In this document: piece after piece, positions 34,449-42,397 of the stretch
How the letters are laid out: each line of letters begins with the position of its first letter
Numbering within the stretch: position 1 is the first letter of the stretch
From: Bacteroidaceae bacterium
Lineage (GTDB): Bacteria > Bacteroidota > Bacteroidia > Bacteroidales > Bacteroidaceae
Reading direction: 5' to 3'
DNA length: 64,000 nucleotides
Assembly: GCA_024398515.1 (NCBI GenBank)
Contig: JAKSIZ010000003.1
Coordinates: 1-64,000, forward strand
Notes under the pieces: generated by a model
Told to the model about the DNA's origin: nothing
Database searches by the model: none
What the model saw: only the letters and a program-made list of their open reading frames with translations
Program-made: the position numbers and the translations under genes

Positions 34449-35400
34449 GATAAAAGCCGAGGCAATGAAGCTCGGCTTTTATGATTGTGGAGTGTCAAGG
34501 GCAGAGCCTGTTGCGCAAGAAGACGCTGAGATATTCTTGCAAACCCTTGCAAATGGCGGCTTTGCTGGAATGGATTATATGGCGAAGAATGTTGACAAGC
34601 GCCTTGATCCTACGCTACTCATGCCTGGTGCCAAAGCGATTATTTCGGTCGCACTCAACTATACACCTGCACAACGCATACCACAAGACCAATATCAGAT
34701 AGCCACATACGCATACGGTCGCGACTATCACGACGTGATGAAGCAGCGACTTTATCTGTTGGCAGCACGACTTGAACTGCAAAATTTCCGCGTTTTCTGC
34801 GATACTGCCCCAATACTTGAACGCTATTGGGCAGCGAAAGCAGGCATCGGATGGATTGGCAAGAACCATCAACTCATTGTGCCAGGCGTGGGAAGTCGGG
34901 TGTTTTTAGGAGAGATAATCACAACGGAAAGCCTCCCCCAGCCCCTCCAAGGAGGGGAGAAAAGTTACCAATCACTCCCCCTTGGGGGAGCGAGGAGGGG
35001 GCTCTCACAAGCGAATAAACCACGTGAAGTCTGTATGAATTGCGGTGCATGTCTGCGCGCTTGCCCATTGAAAGCAATAAATGAAACCGCCATCTTCGAC
35101 GCTTCGAAGTGCCTTTCCTACCAAACAATAGAAAATCGTGGAGATATTCCTTCGGAAGTTTCGGCAATGATGGCAGACTGCTTCTACGGCTGTGACCGCT
35201 GCATAGATGCTTGTCCATACAACAAAAACGCCACTCCAACAACAATACCCGAATTGCAACCAACGCCAAAACTGCTGCTAATGACAAAGGAAGACTGGCA
35301 CAATCTGACCGAAGAACAATACCAAGAACTCTTCAAGGGAAGTGCCGTAAAACGTGCAAAATACACCGGTTTGACACGAAACATCAATAAGATGAAATAA
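34426..35400 (+). CDS. queG: Epoxyqueuosine reductase QueG with repeat-derived insertion
   Basis: 324 aa from ATG 34426 (MSSRYLSKIKAEAMKLG). Reduces epoxyqueuosine to queuosine in tRNA, using cobalamin and Fe-S clusters. 'ILERYWAAKAGIGWIGKN' is the family motif, and the two 4Fe-4S sites are 'CMNCGACLRACP' and 'CFYGCDRCIDACP'. Between the 'GEIITTE' strand and the first Fe-S motif lies 'SLPQPLQGGEKSYQSL' and 'PLGGARRGLSQANKP', encoded by C-rich palindromic repeat DNA (34926-35010). It keeps the frame, adds about 25 residues and is absent from the family norm. The gene is otherwise intact. Confidence 0.9.
   Translation: MSSRYLSKIKAEAMKLGFYDCGVSRAEPVAQEDAEIFLQTLANGGFAGMDYMAKNVDKRLDPTLLMPGAKAIISVALNYTPAQRIPQDQYQIATYAYGRDYHDVMKQRLYLLAARLELQNFRVFCDTAPILERYWAAKAGIGWIGKNHQLIVPGVGSRVFLGEIITTESLPQPLQGGEKSYQSLPLGGARRGLSQANKPREVCMNCGACLRACPLKAINETAIFDASKCLSYQTIENRGDIPSEVSAMMADCFYGCDRCIDACPYNKNATPTTIPELQPTPKLLLMTKEDWHNLTEEQYQELFKGSAVKRAKYTGLTRNINKMK
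34926..35010. repeat. C-rich palindromic repeat inserted inside queG
   Basis: Two units: CCTCCCCCAGCCCCTCC with AAGGAGGGGAG, then CACTCCCCCTTGGGGGAG with GAGGAGGGGGC. Same family as the intergenic copies at 20481 and 54100. Insertion inside a gene, in frame, is the unusual part. Confidence 0.75.
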
Positions 35401-35415
35401 AAAAGTGCGAAAAAG

Positions 35416-35446
35416 TTTGGTATTTCATAGAAAAGTTGTAACTTTG
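35416..35446 (+). promoter_or_regulatory. Promoter of rpmE2
   Basis: TTTG (35416-35419), 19 nt, TAacTTTG (35439-35446); full consensus, ~75 nt before ATG 35521. Confidence 0.8.
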
Positions 35447-35520
35447 CATCCCGATTGAAAAATTAGAAATCATTATATAACTTGGTATTACCCTAAGTAA
35501 GAATTAAAAAAGACGTCAAA

Positions 35521-35775
35521 ATGAAAAAAGGATTGCATCCAGAAAACTATCGTCCAGTAGTGTTCAAGGACATGAGTAATGGCGATATGTTCCTTACAAA
35601 ATCTACTTGCAACAGCAAGGAGACAATCGAGTTCGAAGGTGAGACTTACCCTCTCATCAAGGTTGAAATTTCAAGTAGTTCACACCCATTCTACACTGGT
35701 AAGAGCAAGCTTGTCGATACAGCAGGTCGTGTTGATAAGTTCTTGAGCCGTTACGGTAGAGCACAGAAGAAGTAA
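35521..35775 (+). CDS. rpmE2: 50S ribosomal protein L31, type B
   Basis: 84 aa ([20 protein letters not shown] ... [18 protein letters not shown]). It is the zinc-free type B form, with no CxxC pairs. Own promoter and a strong terminator make it monocistronic. A probable ncRNA is transcribed towards it from the other strand and ends just beyond its terminator. Confidence 0.96.
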   Translation: MKKGLHPENYRPVVFKDMSNGDMFLTKSTCNSKETIEFEGETYPLIKVEISSSSHPFYTGKSKLVDTAGRVDKFLSRYGRAQKK

Positions 35776-35800
35776 TTTCACCGTATTTGAATATCAAAAA

Positions 35801-35837
35801 ATCCCTCAGAGTCGAGTGCTTTGAGGGATTGTTTTTT
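35801..35837 (+). terminator. Terminator of rpmE2
   Basis: ATCCCTCA (35801-35808) / TGAGGGAT (35822-35829), then a T-run (35832-35837). Confidence 0.88.
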
Positions 35838-35869
35838 ATATCTTTTTCCCAAAACCATGAGGAAAACAC

Positions 35870-35909
35870 AAAAAAAATACGTTGATACTTTCTATCAAGC
35901 ACCAACGTA
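35870..35909 (-). terminator. Terminator of the ncRNA
   Basis: TACGTTG (35878-35884) pairs with CAACGTA (35903-35909); on the minus strand eight T follow. Confidence 0.8.
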
Positions 35910-36124
35910 CCAAACCTATTTACAATTAACTAATTTCAGTCTAAAACTGGAATCGGTCTTTCCTCCTCCAGTTCCCGAAGCCTTTTGGCTTTCGGGAAAG
36001 TTAAAACGATAATTTCACAATCACCGTGTTACCCTGTTTTAAACAATTCAAAAATTTTATACCTAACTAAAACTAACCTATTAACAAAATTACTACTAAC
36101 CTAAAACAATCTATTAACCTTTTG
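35870..36124 (-). ncRNA. Probable ~255-nt structured non-coding RNA
   Basis: A full consensus promoter drives the minus strand (36131-36161), and a terminator closes at 35878-35909 with an 8-U run. I find no credible coding frame between them. The strand begins ATTGTCAAAAGG, is rich in AGGTTAGT words, and holds a strong hairpin TTCCCGAAAGCC/GGCTTCGGGAA (35973-35998) and a second stem ACTGGA/TCCAGT. Promoter, terminator, order and length resemble the Bacteroidales-1 motif or a 6S-type RNA, both known in this phylum. I cannot confirm which. It ends just beyond the rpmE2 terminator. Confidence 0.7.
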
Positions 36125-36130
36125 ACAATG

Positions 36131-36161
36131 CAAAGGTACAATGTTTTCTTTTTTATCCAAA
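36131..36161 (-). promoter_or_regulatory. Promoter of the ncRNA
   Basis: Minus strand: TTTG (36158-36161), 19 nt, TAccTTTG (36131-36138). No ORF follows within 250 nt. Confidence 0.8.
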
Positions 36162-36287
36162 CATTTTGTAGATTTTTATGCAATAATCTAACTTTTTATT
36201 GATATTTATCAAGGTGTTTTTTGCGTTAATTTATCACTTGTTATCGTGCACATATAATAAAAAGGAAACAAAAGGGCGCAAAAAGTT

Positions 36288-37052
36288 TCATTTTGTCAAA
36301 TTGCGTACAACAAACCAAATGTGCATAAACAACGTTGACAACTTGCCGTAATAGCCGCACATGATGTTGTATCTTTCCATGAGCGATTCCTTGTGATGAC
36401 GGGTTGTGTCGCCTTCTTTCAGATAGTTTGCAAGAGTCATCCGCGTATTGTACAAGGCAAGACGATGCTCTTCGGCATACTTCATCACCCTTATGCACCA
36501 GTCAAAATCGGCTGAATGGCGGTAAGAAAGATCGTATTTGAATTGTTGGGCAATGCTTGTCAAGGCATAAAACGATTGATGACACACGAGCATTCCATGC
36601 CTGAAAGAACGCCAGGTGAGCGTTTCGGGTGGCGAAAGTCTGCGTTTACCAAGGTTATGGCGTTCGTTATCCACAATGTCAGTGTCGCCATACAACACTG
36701 CCGGCAACGGTTCTAAGTTTGGTATCATTTGCCTTACGACGCTTGAGTTTGGCAGTGAATCGCCAGCATTCAGGAAGCAAACATAGTCGCCAGTAGCCAT
36801 TGTAAGTCCTTTATTCATCGCATCGTATATCCCATTGTCGCGTTCACTGACTATGATTACATCGTGTCCATTGCCTGCCGCATCCGATTTCTTTTTATAT
36901 TCTTCGGCTATTTTTACGGTGTTGTCTTTCGATGCTCCATCAACGATGATGTGTTCAATATGCCTATAGTCTTGGCACAACACGCTATTGACGGTGAATG
37001 GCAACGTCTCTCCTGCGTTATATGTTATCGTGACGTAAGTTATTTTTACCAT
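36288..37052 (-). CDS. Glycosyltransferase family 2
   Basis: 254 aa from ATG 37052 (MVKITYVTITYNAGETLPF). GT-A fold motifs: 'HIIVDGASKDNT' and 'SERDNGIYDAMNKGL', with the DxD-like 'CFLNAGDS', then 'HSADFDWCIR'. It resembles enzymes that extend surface glycans, such as the WcaA/colanic-type group. It is cytoplasmic and sits alone, 61 nt downstream of the M23 peptidase gene and separated from it by a terminator. Confidence 0.85.
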   Translation of the reverse strand: MVKITYVTITYNAGETLPFTVNSVLCQDYRHIEHIIVDGASKDNTVKIAEEYKKKSDAAGNGHDVIIVSERDNGIYDAMNKGLTMATGDYVCFLNAGDSLPNSSVVRQMIPNLEPLPAVLYGDTDIVDNERHNLGKRRLSPPETLTWRSFRHGMLVCHQSFYALTSIAQQFKYDLSYRHSADFDWCIRVMKYAEEHRLALYNTRMTLANYLKEGDTTRHHKESLMERYNIMCGYYGKLSTLFMHIWFVVRNLTK

Positions 37053-37079
37053 GTCTTACACCTTATAATATTATATAAA

Positions 37080-37104
37080 TAAAAACCTCTTCGGTTGAAG
37101 AGGT
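37080..37104 (-). terminator. Terminator of the M23 peptidase gene
   Basis: ACCTCTTC (37085-37092) / GAAGAGGT (37097-37104) with a T-run on the minus strand. Confidence 0.85.
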
Positions 37105-37113
37105 CTTATATTG

Positions 37114-38181
37114 TTAGTATCTTAAAATCTGTCCTGGCACGACTTTGAAGTTCTTGCCTATGTGATTCAACTTGCAAAGTTCGTCAACACTTGTGCCACG
37201 CCGCTTAGCAATGCTGTATAGAGTTTCGCCTTCTGCCACCTTGTGGAAGCCTGTTGAGACACTTGCCACTTCCGGTTTCCTGCTCATCTCTGGTATGCTT
37301 ACAACCTCCGGAGCCTTTCCCTGCTCTTGCGAAGAAGCTATGTTTCTGCTTGACGAAGTGTTTTGAGCAAAGCTTGTAGTCTGAATGGCAGTCCTTCTCG
37401 ACGTCATTGCTATGTCGCCATGTCCTGGTGTAGAGTTGGAATCTACGCTTCCTTTGTTAATAGTTGCCAGTGTACGGCTCGATGCTGCACGTGCATCACG
37501 GTCGTAAGTCCTCTTGTTATACACGTAGAAATCGCCCGTGACATCCTGATTGTAGAAGTCGAACAGAACGGCTGGGTTCAGTGCAACGCCGCAAAGACGA
37601 GTCTCGAAGTGAAGGTGTGATCCAGTGCTTCGACCTGAGTTACCGCCAAGACCGATAACATCACCGGCGCGGACCTCTTGGTTTTCGCGGCAGAGATGCT
37701 TTGACAAGTGACCATAGACAGTCTCAAGACCATTGTCATGACGGATTACTATGAAGTTGCCATAGCCGCGAGGTTCGTTGCGGACAACCCTTACCCTACC
37801 TGAGAATGCAGCACGGATAGTGTCGCCGATATATACTTTCACGTCAAGTCCCTTGTGCATACGTCCCCAACGTGGACCGTAGTTTGAAGTGATTTTCCTG
37901 CTTGCGGTTGGCATACAGAAGCCTCGAAGGTCAATCTTAAACGTATCCGGCAACTCGCCGTAAGCGTGTGCAAACTTATTATTCCAGTCTGAATATAGGT
38001 TTGTTGCCGGTGAGAAATACTCTTCCAGCAGCATTATCTTCTGAAGTTCGAGTGGATCTACAGTATTCATTTTCCTATCTACCGGAGCCTGACGTGCCAA
38101 AAGGTCCTGTGCCGAGGCAGCTGTACATCCCAATGTCAAGAGTATTCCGAGAGATATTGTTCTGATTAACTTTAAATTCAT
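37114..38181 (-). CDS. Periplasmic M23 metallopeptidase with LysM domain
   Basis: 355 aa from ATG 38181 (MNLKLIRTISLGILLTLG), signal peptide; an earlier start adds 11 residues before it. M23 domain ~100-215: 'GRMHKGLDVKVYIGDTI' (zinc His and Asp) and 'SHLHFETR'. A Ser/Arg-rich linker follows, then a LysM peptidoglycan-binding domain at the end (HKVAEGETLYSIAKRRGTS ... VVPGQILRY). It likely cleaves peptidoglycan cross-links or activates amidases during cell separation. It has its own promoter. Confidence 0.9.
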   Translation of the reverse strand: MNLKLIRTISLGILLTLGCTAASAQDLLARQAPVDRKMNTVDPLELQKIMLLEEYFSPATNLYSDWNNKFAHAYGELPDTFKIDLRGFCMPTASRKITSNYGPRWGRMHKGLDVKVYIGDTIRAAFSGRVRVVRNEPRGYGNFIVIRHDNGLETVYGHLSKHLCRENQEVRAGDVIGLGGNSGRSTGSHLHFETRLCGVALNPAVLFDFYNQDVTGDFYVYNKRTYDRDARAASSRTLATINKGSVDSNSTPGHGDIAMTSRRTAIQTTSFAQNTSSSRNIASSQEQGKAPEVVSIPEMSRKPEVASVSTGFHKVAEGETLYSIAKRRGTSVDELCKLNHIGKNFKVVPGQILRY

Positions 38182-38296
38182 TTCTACTTTTTTCAAATTA
38201 AACATGCCTAACATTTATATAACGGAACGCAAGAAAATATATTGCATCTACGCTATAACAAGACGTTTTCCGCTACATTATTAGGTTTTAGCGATG

Positions 38297-38327
38297 CAAA
38301 GATAAGCATTTTTTTCCGAAAAAACAA
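38297..38327 (-). promoter_or_regulatory. Promoter of the M23 peptidase gene
   Basis: Minus strand: GTTG near 38325-38328, 20 nt, TAtcTTTG (38297-38304). Confidence 0.55.
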
Positions 38328-38358
38328 CCCAATTAACACGTTTATTGCTTTTTTAACA

Positions 38359-38390
38359 TTTGCAAAACACTCGAAAATATAATACTTTTG
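38359..38390 (+). promoter_or_regulatory. Promoter of the DegT aminotransferase gene
   Basis: TTTG (38359-38362), 20 nt, TAcTTTTG (38383-38390). It overlaps the first in-frame TTG start, so ATG 38412 is used. Confidence 0.7.
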
Positions 38391-38411
38391 TCAATATTAC
38401 GTTACTTTAAT

Positions 38412-39512
38412 ATGATAGAATTTCTTTCTTTAAGTGACGTTACACGACTGCATGGCAGCGAGATACACGCAGCTGTGGAGCGAGTTGTTGACAGTGGTTG
38501 GTATCTGCTTGGAGCGGAAGTGAAGGGGTTCGAGAGCCGTTACGCCGACTTCATCGGCACTCGTCATGCCATTGGATGTGCGAATGGATTGGATGCCTTG
38601 ACGCTTATCTTCCGTGCGTACAGGGAAATGGGGGCGATGAATGAGGGTGATGAGGTGATTGTTCCTGCCAATACGTACATTGCCACGATACTTGCCATCA
38701 CGGAAAACGGGCTTGTTCCCGTGCTGGCAGAACCGAATAAATCGACTCTTGAGATTGATGAAAACCAGGTGGAACGCCTTATCAGCGACCGCACTCGTGC
38801 CGTTTGCATTGTTCATCTCTACGGTCGCAACGCCTATACCGACCGCATCGGCGAGCTGTGCAAGCAGCATAACCTTAAGCTGATCGAGGATAACGCACAG
38901 GCGCATGGGGCATTTGCCACAGCCGACCGACGCACTGGGGCTATTGGCGACGCCGCCGGACATTCGTTCTACCCAGGCAAGAACCTCGGCGCATTAGGCG
39001 ATGGAGGTGCCGTGACGACCGACGACGATGCCCTTGCCGAGGTTGTGAGAACGCTTGCCAACTATGGTTCTTCGCGCAAGTATGTGTTCGACTATCGTGG
39101 GCGCAACAGTCGTCTCGACGAAATTCAAGCCGCTGTGCTATCGGTGAAACTGAAATACCTTGATGCCGACAACGACCATCGCCGCATGATTGCCGACTAC
39201 TATTACCGTAACCTTCCGTCGGATTTGTTGCCGGCGAGGTGCGACGACAGGCAGAACGTCTATCATCTCTTTCCTATATTATATAAGGAACGCGATGCCT
39301 TGCAGGCTTATCTCAAGGAGAACGGCATAGGTAGTTTGATTCACTATCCTATTCCGCCTCACAAGCAGCAGTGTTATGCCGCATGGAACGGACTTTCGTT
39401 CCCGATAACCGAGGAGATTGCGCGGCAGGAGTTGAGCCTTCCGATAGGTCCGGCAATCACTGTTGACGAGGCAAGTCGTGTGGTCGAAACCGTCAACCGT
39501 TTTGTCTCCTGA
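38412..39512 (+). CDS. DegT/DnrJ/EryC1-type sugar aminotransferase
   Basis: 366 aa from ATG 38412 (MIEFLSLSDVTRLHGSEIH). PLP-dependent: 'GCANGLDALTLIF', 'DEVIVPANTYIATILAI', 'LIEDNAQAHGAF' and the PLP Lys in 'SFYPGKNLGALGDGG'. It resembles FdtB/QdtB aminotransferases that make 3-amino-3,6-dideoxyhexoses for surface polysaccharides; the exact sugar is uncertain. No other nucleotide-sugar gene is next to it. Confidence 0.86.
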   Translation: MIEFLSLSDVTRLHGSEIHAAVERVVDSGWYLLGAEVKGFESRYADFIGTRHAIGCANGLDALTLIFRAYREMGAMNEGDEVIVPANTYIATILAITENGLVPVLAEPNKSTLEIDENQVERLISDRTRAVCIVHLYGRNAYTDRIGELCKQHNLKLIEDNAQAHGAFATADRRTGAIGDAAGHSFYPGKNLGALGDGGAVTTDDDALAEVVRTLANYGSSRKYVFDYRGRNSRLDEIQAAVLSVKLKYLDADNDHRRMIADYYYRNLPSDLLPARCDDRQNVYHLFPILYKERDALQAYLKENGIGSLIHYPIPPHKQQCYAAWNGLSFPITEEIARQELSLPIGPAITVDEASRVVETVNRFVS

Positions 39513-39540
39513 CACACGACCAACGTATGCGTTTCTGCAG

Positions 39541-39690
39541 TCGTGCGTTAAGCCTTTCAGGAACGACGCTTATACTTCGAATAAAACTGCTACAGTTTTG
39601 AAGTGAAAACTGCTACAGTTTTCGATGCGAAACTGCTACAGTTTTTTTCCGACTCAAGCGTTCGTTCCGAGAAACGTCAACGCTCACTTA
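39541..39690. repeat. Tri-palindrome element D (AAAACTGCTACAGTTTT type) with inverted arms
   Basis: Palindromic units at 39583-39599, 39606-39622 and 39629-39645 (first base altered); spacers GAAGTG and CGATGC; period 23 bp. Left arm CGTTAAGCCTTTCAGGAACG then CGCTTATACTTCG. The right arm, read as complement, is GCGTTGACGTTTCTCGGAACG then AACGCTTGAGTCGG. The arms match those of element B in reverse orientation. The last unit plus seven T looks terminator-like on the plus strand. Confidence 0.92.
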
Positions 39691-39722
39691 GACAAAAACA
39701 ATTAAAAAAATCATCTATGATG

Positions 39723-39754
39723 TTTGATTATTTGCGCAAAATTTTGTAACTTTG
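39723..39754 (+). promoter_or_regulatory. Promoter of folP-cdaA
   Basis: TTTG (39723-39726), 20 nt, TAacTTTG (39747-39754). Transcription would begin at or next to ATG 39761. Confidence 0.7.
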
Positions 39755-39760
39755 CAAACG

Positions 39761-40570
39761 ATGCGCTATACTCTAAACATAAAAGGGCAACTGATGAGCC
39801 TTGAGAATCAACGCGTGATGGGGATTCTCAACGTCACTCCTGACTCGTTTTTCGTAGCTTCAAGGGTGCAGACCGAAAGGGATATACTCGCCCGCGCAAA
39901 GGAAATCATAGCCCAAGGGGGCGACATAATCGACGTCGGCGCATGTTCCACTCGCCCAGGTTCTGAACCTGTCAGCGAGGAAGAAGAATGGCAACGACTC
40001 GACACGGCATTGGGCGTAATACGCAGCGAATGCCCCGAAGCAGTCGTATCCATCGACACGTTTCGCGCCGAGATAGCCCATCGTTGCATCGACGCATACG
40101 GCGTTGACATGATCAACGACGTGTCGGAGGGCTCAGACAAAGCGATGTTCGCAGTGGTGGCAAAGGCTGGAGTGCCATACGTGTTGACCTCGAACCAACG
40201 AAACCTACACGACACACTGATGGCGTTTTCCGCTAAAGTGCAGCAACTTCGCGACTTGGGGCAGAAGGACATAGTGCTCGATCCAGGCATCGGATTCGGC
40301 AAAAACACCGACGAAAACTTCGCGATGCTGGCAGAACTTGACAAGCTTCTGTGCATGGAATTGCCTCTACTCGTAGGAGTTTCACGCAAGTCGATGGTAT
40401 ATCGTACGCTCAGTATAAGCCCCGACGAAGCACAAAACGGCACGACAATGCTCAATACCGTGGCGTTGGAAAAGGGCGCAAGCATACTCCGTGTGCATGA
40501 TGTGAAGGAAGCAAAAGAGATAATAGAACTGAAGAAAAGACTCGAAACATGCCATTCTCGTTTGGAATAA
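39761..40570 (+). CDS. folP: Dihydropteroate synthase FolP
   Basis: 269 aa from ATG 39761 (MRYTLNIKGQLMSLENQRV). An upstream TTG (39752) lies inside the promoter. DHPS motifs: 'VMGILNVTPDSFF', 'IIDVGACSTRPGSEPV' and 'VVSIDTFRAEIA'. It joins pteridine and p-aminobenzoate in folate synthesis and is the sulfonamide target. Because the promoter's start site falls on the ATG, the message may be leaderless. The end overlaps cdaA by 22 bp. Confidence 0.93.
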   Translation: MRYTLNIKGQLMSLENQRVMGILNVTPDSFFVASRVQTERDILARAKEIIAQGGDIIDVGACSTRPGSEPVSEEEEWQRLDTALGVIRSECPEAVVSIDTFRAEIAHRCIDAYGVDMINDVSEGSDKAMFAVVAKAGVPYVLTSNQRNLHDTLMAFSAKVQQLRDLGQKDIVLDPGIGFGKNTDENFAMLAELDKLLCMELPLLVGVSRKSMVYRTLSISPDEAQNGTTMLNTVALEKGASILRVHDVKEAKEIIELKKRLETCHSRLE

Positions 40571-41319
40571 TCGACATAATAGACATTGTCTGCGTGGCTT
40601 TGGTCATATACTATTGCTACCGGTTGATGAAGAATTCGCGTTCGCTGAACATCTTCGTCGGCATCATAATCTTTGCAATAGTGTGGCTCATAGTGTCGCG
40701 CATACTCCAGATGAGGCTTCTCGGCACCATTCTCGACAAGCTTGCCAGCGCAGGAATCATAGCGTTGATAGTGATTTTTCAGGACGAAGTGCGCAATTTC
40801 TTCTATAATCTCGGCTCGTCGCAACGCACAGGACTGATGCGTTTCTTCGTAAAAAACAACAAGCAAAACGCTATCGACAGCAAACGCATAGAGGCACTCG
40901 TGGCTGCATCAATGAGCATGAGCCGCAAGAAAACGGGCGCACTTATAGTAATTGAGCGCGATGTCCACCTCGACAAGATAGTAGAAAGCGGCGACACAAT
41001 CGATGCCGACATCAACCAAAGGCTGATAGAAAACCTGTTCTTTAAGAACTCTCCGCTCCACGATGGCGCAGTAATCATCAGCAATCACCGCCTGAAAGCC
41101 GCCGGATGTATCTTGCCTGTATCGTCGGACAATGATATTCCGCGGTATCTCGGGCTTCGTCACCGTGCAGCAAAAGGCATATCCGAACTGAGCGATGCAG
41201 TCTCAATCATCGTTTCTGAGGAAACCGGAAGCATATCAACATGCACAGGCGGGGAGTTTAGACTGAACCTCACAGCCGCCGAATTGGAAAAAATACTCGT
41301 AGAAGAATTGGGAAAATAA
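40549..41319 (+). CDS. cdaA: Diadenylate cyclase CdaA
   Basis: 256 aa from ATG 40549 (MPFSFGIIDIIDIVCVALV). Three membrane helices (~8-75), then the DisA_N domain with 'LHDGAVII' (DGA) and 'GLRHRAAKG' (RHR) active-site motifs. It makes cyclic di-AMP. folP-cdaA is a familiar Bacteroidota pairing and the genes overlap, so they are co-translated. Confidence 0.93.
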   Translation: MPFSFGIIDIIDIVCVALVIYYCYRLMKNSRSLNIFVGIIIFAIVWLIVSRILQMRLLGTILDKLASAGIIALIVIFQDEVRNFFYNLGSSQRTGLMRFFVKNNKQNAIDSKRIEALVAASMSMSRKKTGALIVIERDVHLDKIVESGDTIDADINQRLIENLFFKNSPLHDGAVIISNHRLKAAGCILPVSSDNDIPRYLGLRHRAAKGISELSDAVSIIVSEETGSISTCTGGEFRLNLTAAELEKILVEELGK

Positions 41320-41351
41320 AGATAAATTATTAGTATAAACAGACAAACATT

Positions 41352-42359
41352 ATGGATTTAGTACAAAAAATCATTGATCGTGCAAAGGGGAATTTGCAAC
41401 GTATCGTGCTTCCTGAAGCAGAAGAGGAACGCACACTTAGGGCTGCCGACATGGTCCTTGCCGATGGATTGGCAAAACTTATCCTCATAGGCAACCCAGA
41501 AAAAGTAAACGCTCTGGCAGAAAAGTGCGGCTTGAAGAACATCGGAAAGGCAACACTTATCGACCCAGAGAACTTCGACAAATCAGAAGAATATGCCCAG
41601 ATGCTTGCAGAACTGCGCAAGAAAAAGGGCATGACAATAGACGAGGCACGCAAGTTGGTGAAAAATCCGCTCTATCTCGGATGCATGATTATAAAGAATG
41701 GTGATGCCGACGGACAGATTTCAGGCGCTCTCAGCACTACAGGCGACACCCTGCGCCCAGCACTTCAAATCATCAAGACAGCCCCTGGCATCAGTTGTGT
41801 CAGCGGTGCAATGCTGCTGATAACAAAGCAACCACAGTATGGCGAAAATGGTGTTCTTGTTGTTGGCGACGTAGCAGTAACGCCAATGCCAGATGCAAAT
41901 CAGTTGGCACAGATTGCCGTTTGCACTGCACAGACAGCAAAGAGCGTGGCAGGTTTCGGCGAACCACGCGTGGCAATGCTCAGTTTCTCAACTAAGGGAA
42001 GCGCAAAACATGAGGTGGTTGACAAGGTTGTCGAGGCTACAAAACTTGCAAAAGAGCTTGATCCAGAGCTGAAGATTGACGGAGAGTTGCAGGCAGATGC
42101 GGCTCTTGTTCCAAGTGTTGGCGCAAGCAAAGCACCAGGTTCAGACATTGCCGGCAAGGCAAATGTGCTTGTATTCCCTAATCTTGAAGTGGGAAACATT
42201 GGATACAAGATGGTCCAGCGACTCGGCGATGCCGTTGCTATCGGCCCAATCCTTCAGGGAATAGCAAAGCCTGTAAACGACCTTTCACGCGGTTGTTCGG
42301 TTGATGACATATATAAATTGGTGGCAATCACAGCGTGTCAGGCAATGGATGCAAAGTAA
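41352..42359 (+). CDS. pta: Phosphate acetyltransferase Pta
   Basis: 335 aa, short form without N-terminal domains (MDLVQKIIDRAKGNLQRIV). Motifs 'GALSTTGDTLRPALQIIKT', 'MLSFSTKGSAKHE' and 'GELQADAALVPSVG'. Converts acetyl-CoA to acetyl phosphate; ackA follows 38 nt later, giving acetate and ATP. Confidence 0.95.
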   Translation: MDLVQKIIDRAKGNLQRIVLPEAEEERTLRAADMVLADGLAKLILIGNPEKVNALAEKCGLKNIGKATLIDPENFDKSEEYAQMLAELRKKKGMTIDEARKLVKNPLYLGCMIIKNGDADGQISGALSTTGDTLRPALQIIKTAPGISCVSGAMLLITKQPQYGENGVLVVGDVAVTPMPDANQLAQIAVCTAQTAKSVAGFGEPRVAMLSFSTKGSAKHEVVDKVVEATKLAKELDPELKIDGELQADAALVPSVGASKAPGSDIAGKANVLVFPNLEVGNIGYKMVQRLGDAVAIGPILQGIAKPVNDLSRGCSVDDIYKLVAITACQAMDAK

Positions 42360-42397
42360 ATTAATGGAATAATCAATAGGAAAAAAGTAAAATATAT

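Noticed and set aside
34925..35018. Frameshift or pseudogene in queG
   Set aside because: The repeat insertion is a multiple of three and both Fe-S motifs follow in the same frame.
39808..40866. 352-aa minus-strand frame opposite folP and cdaA
   Set aside because: It covers two well-recognised genes, has no promoter and reads as low-complexity Ser/Cys-rich shadow.
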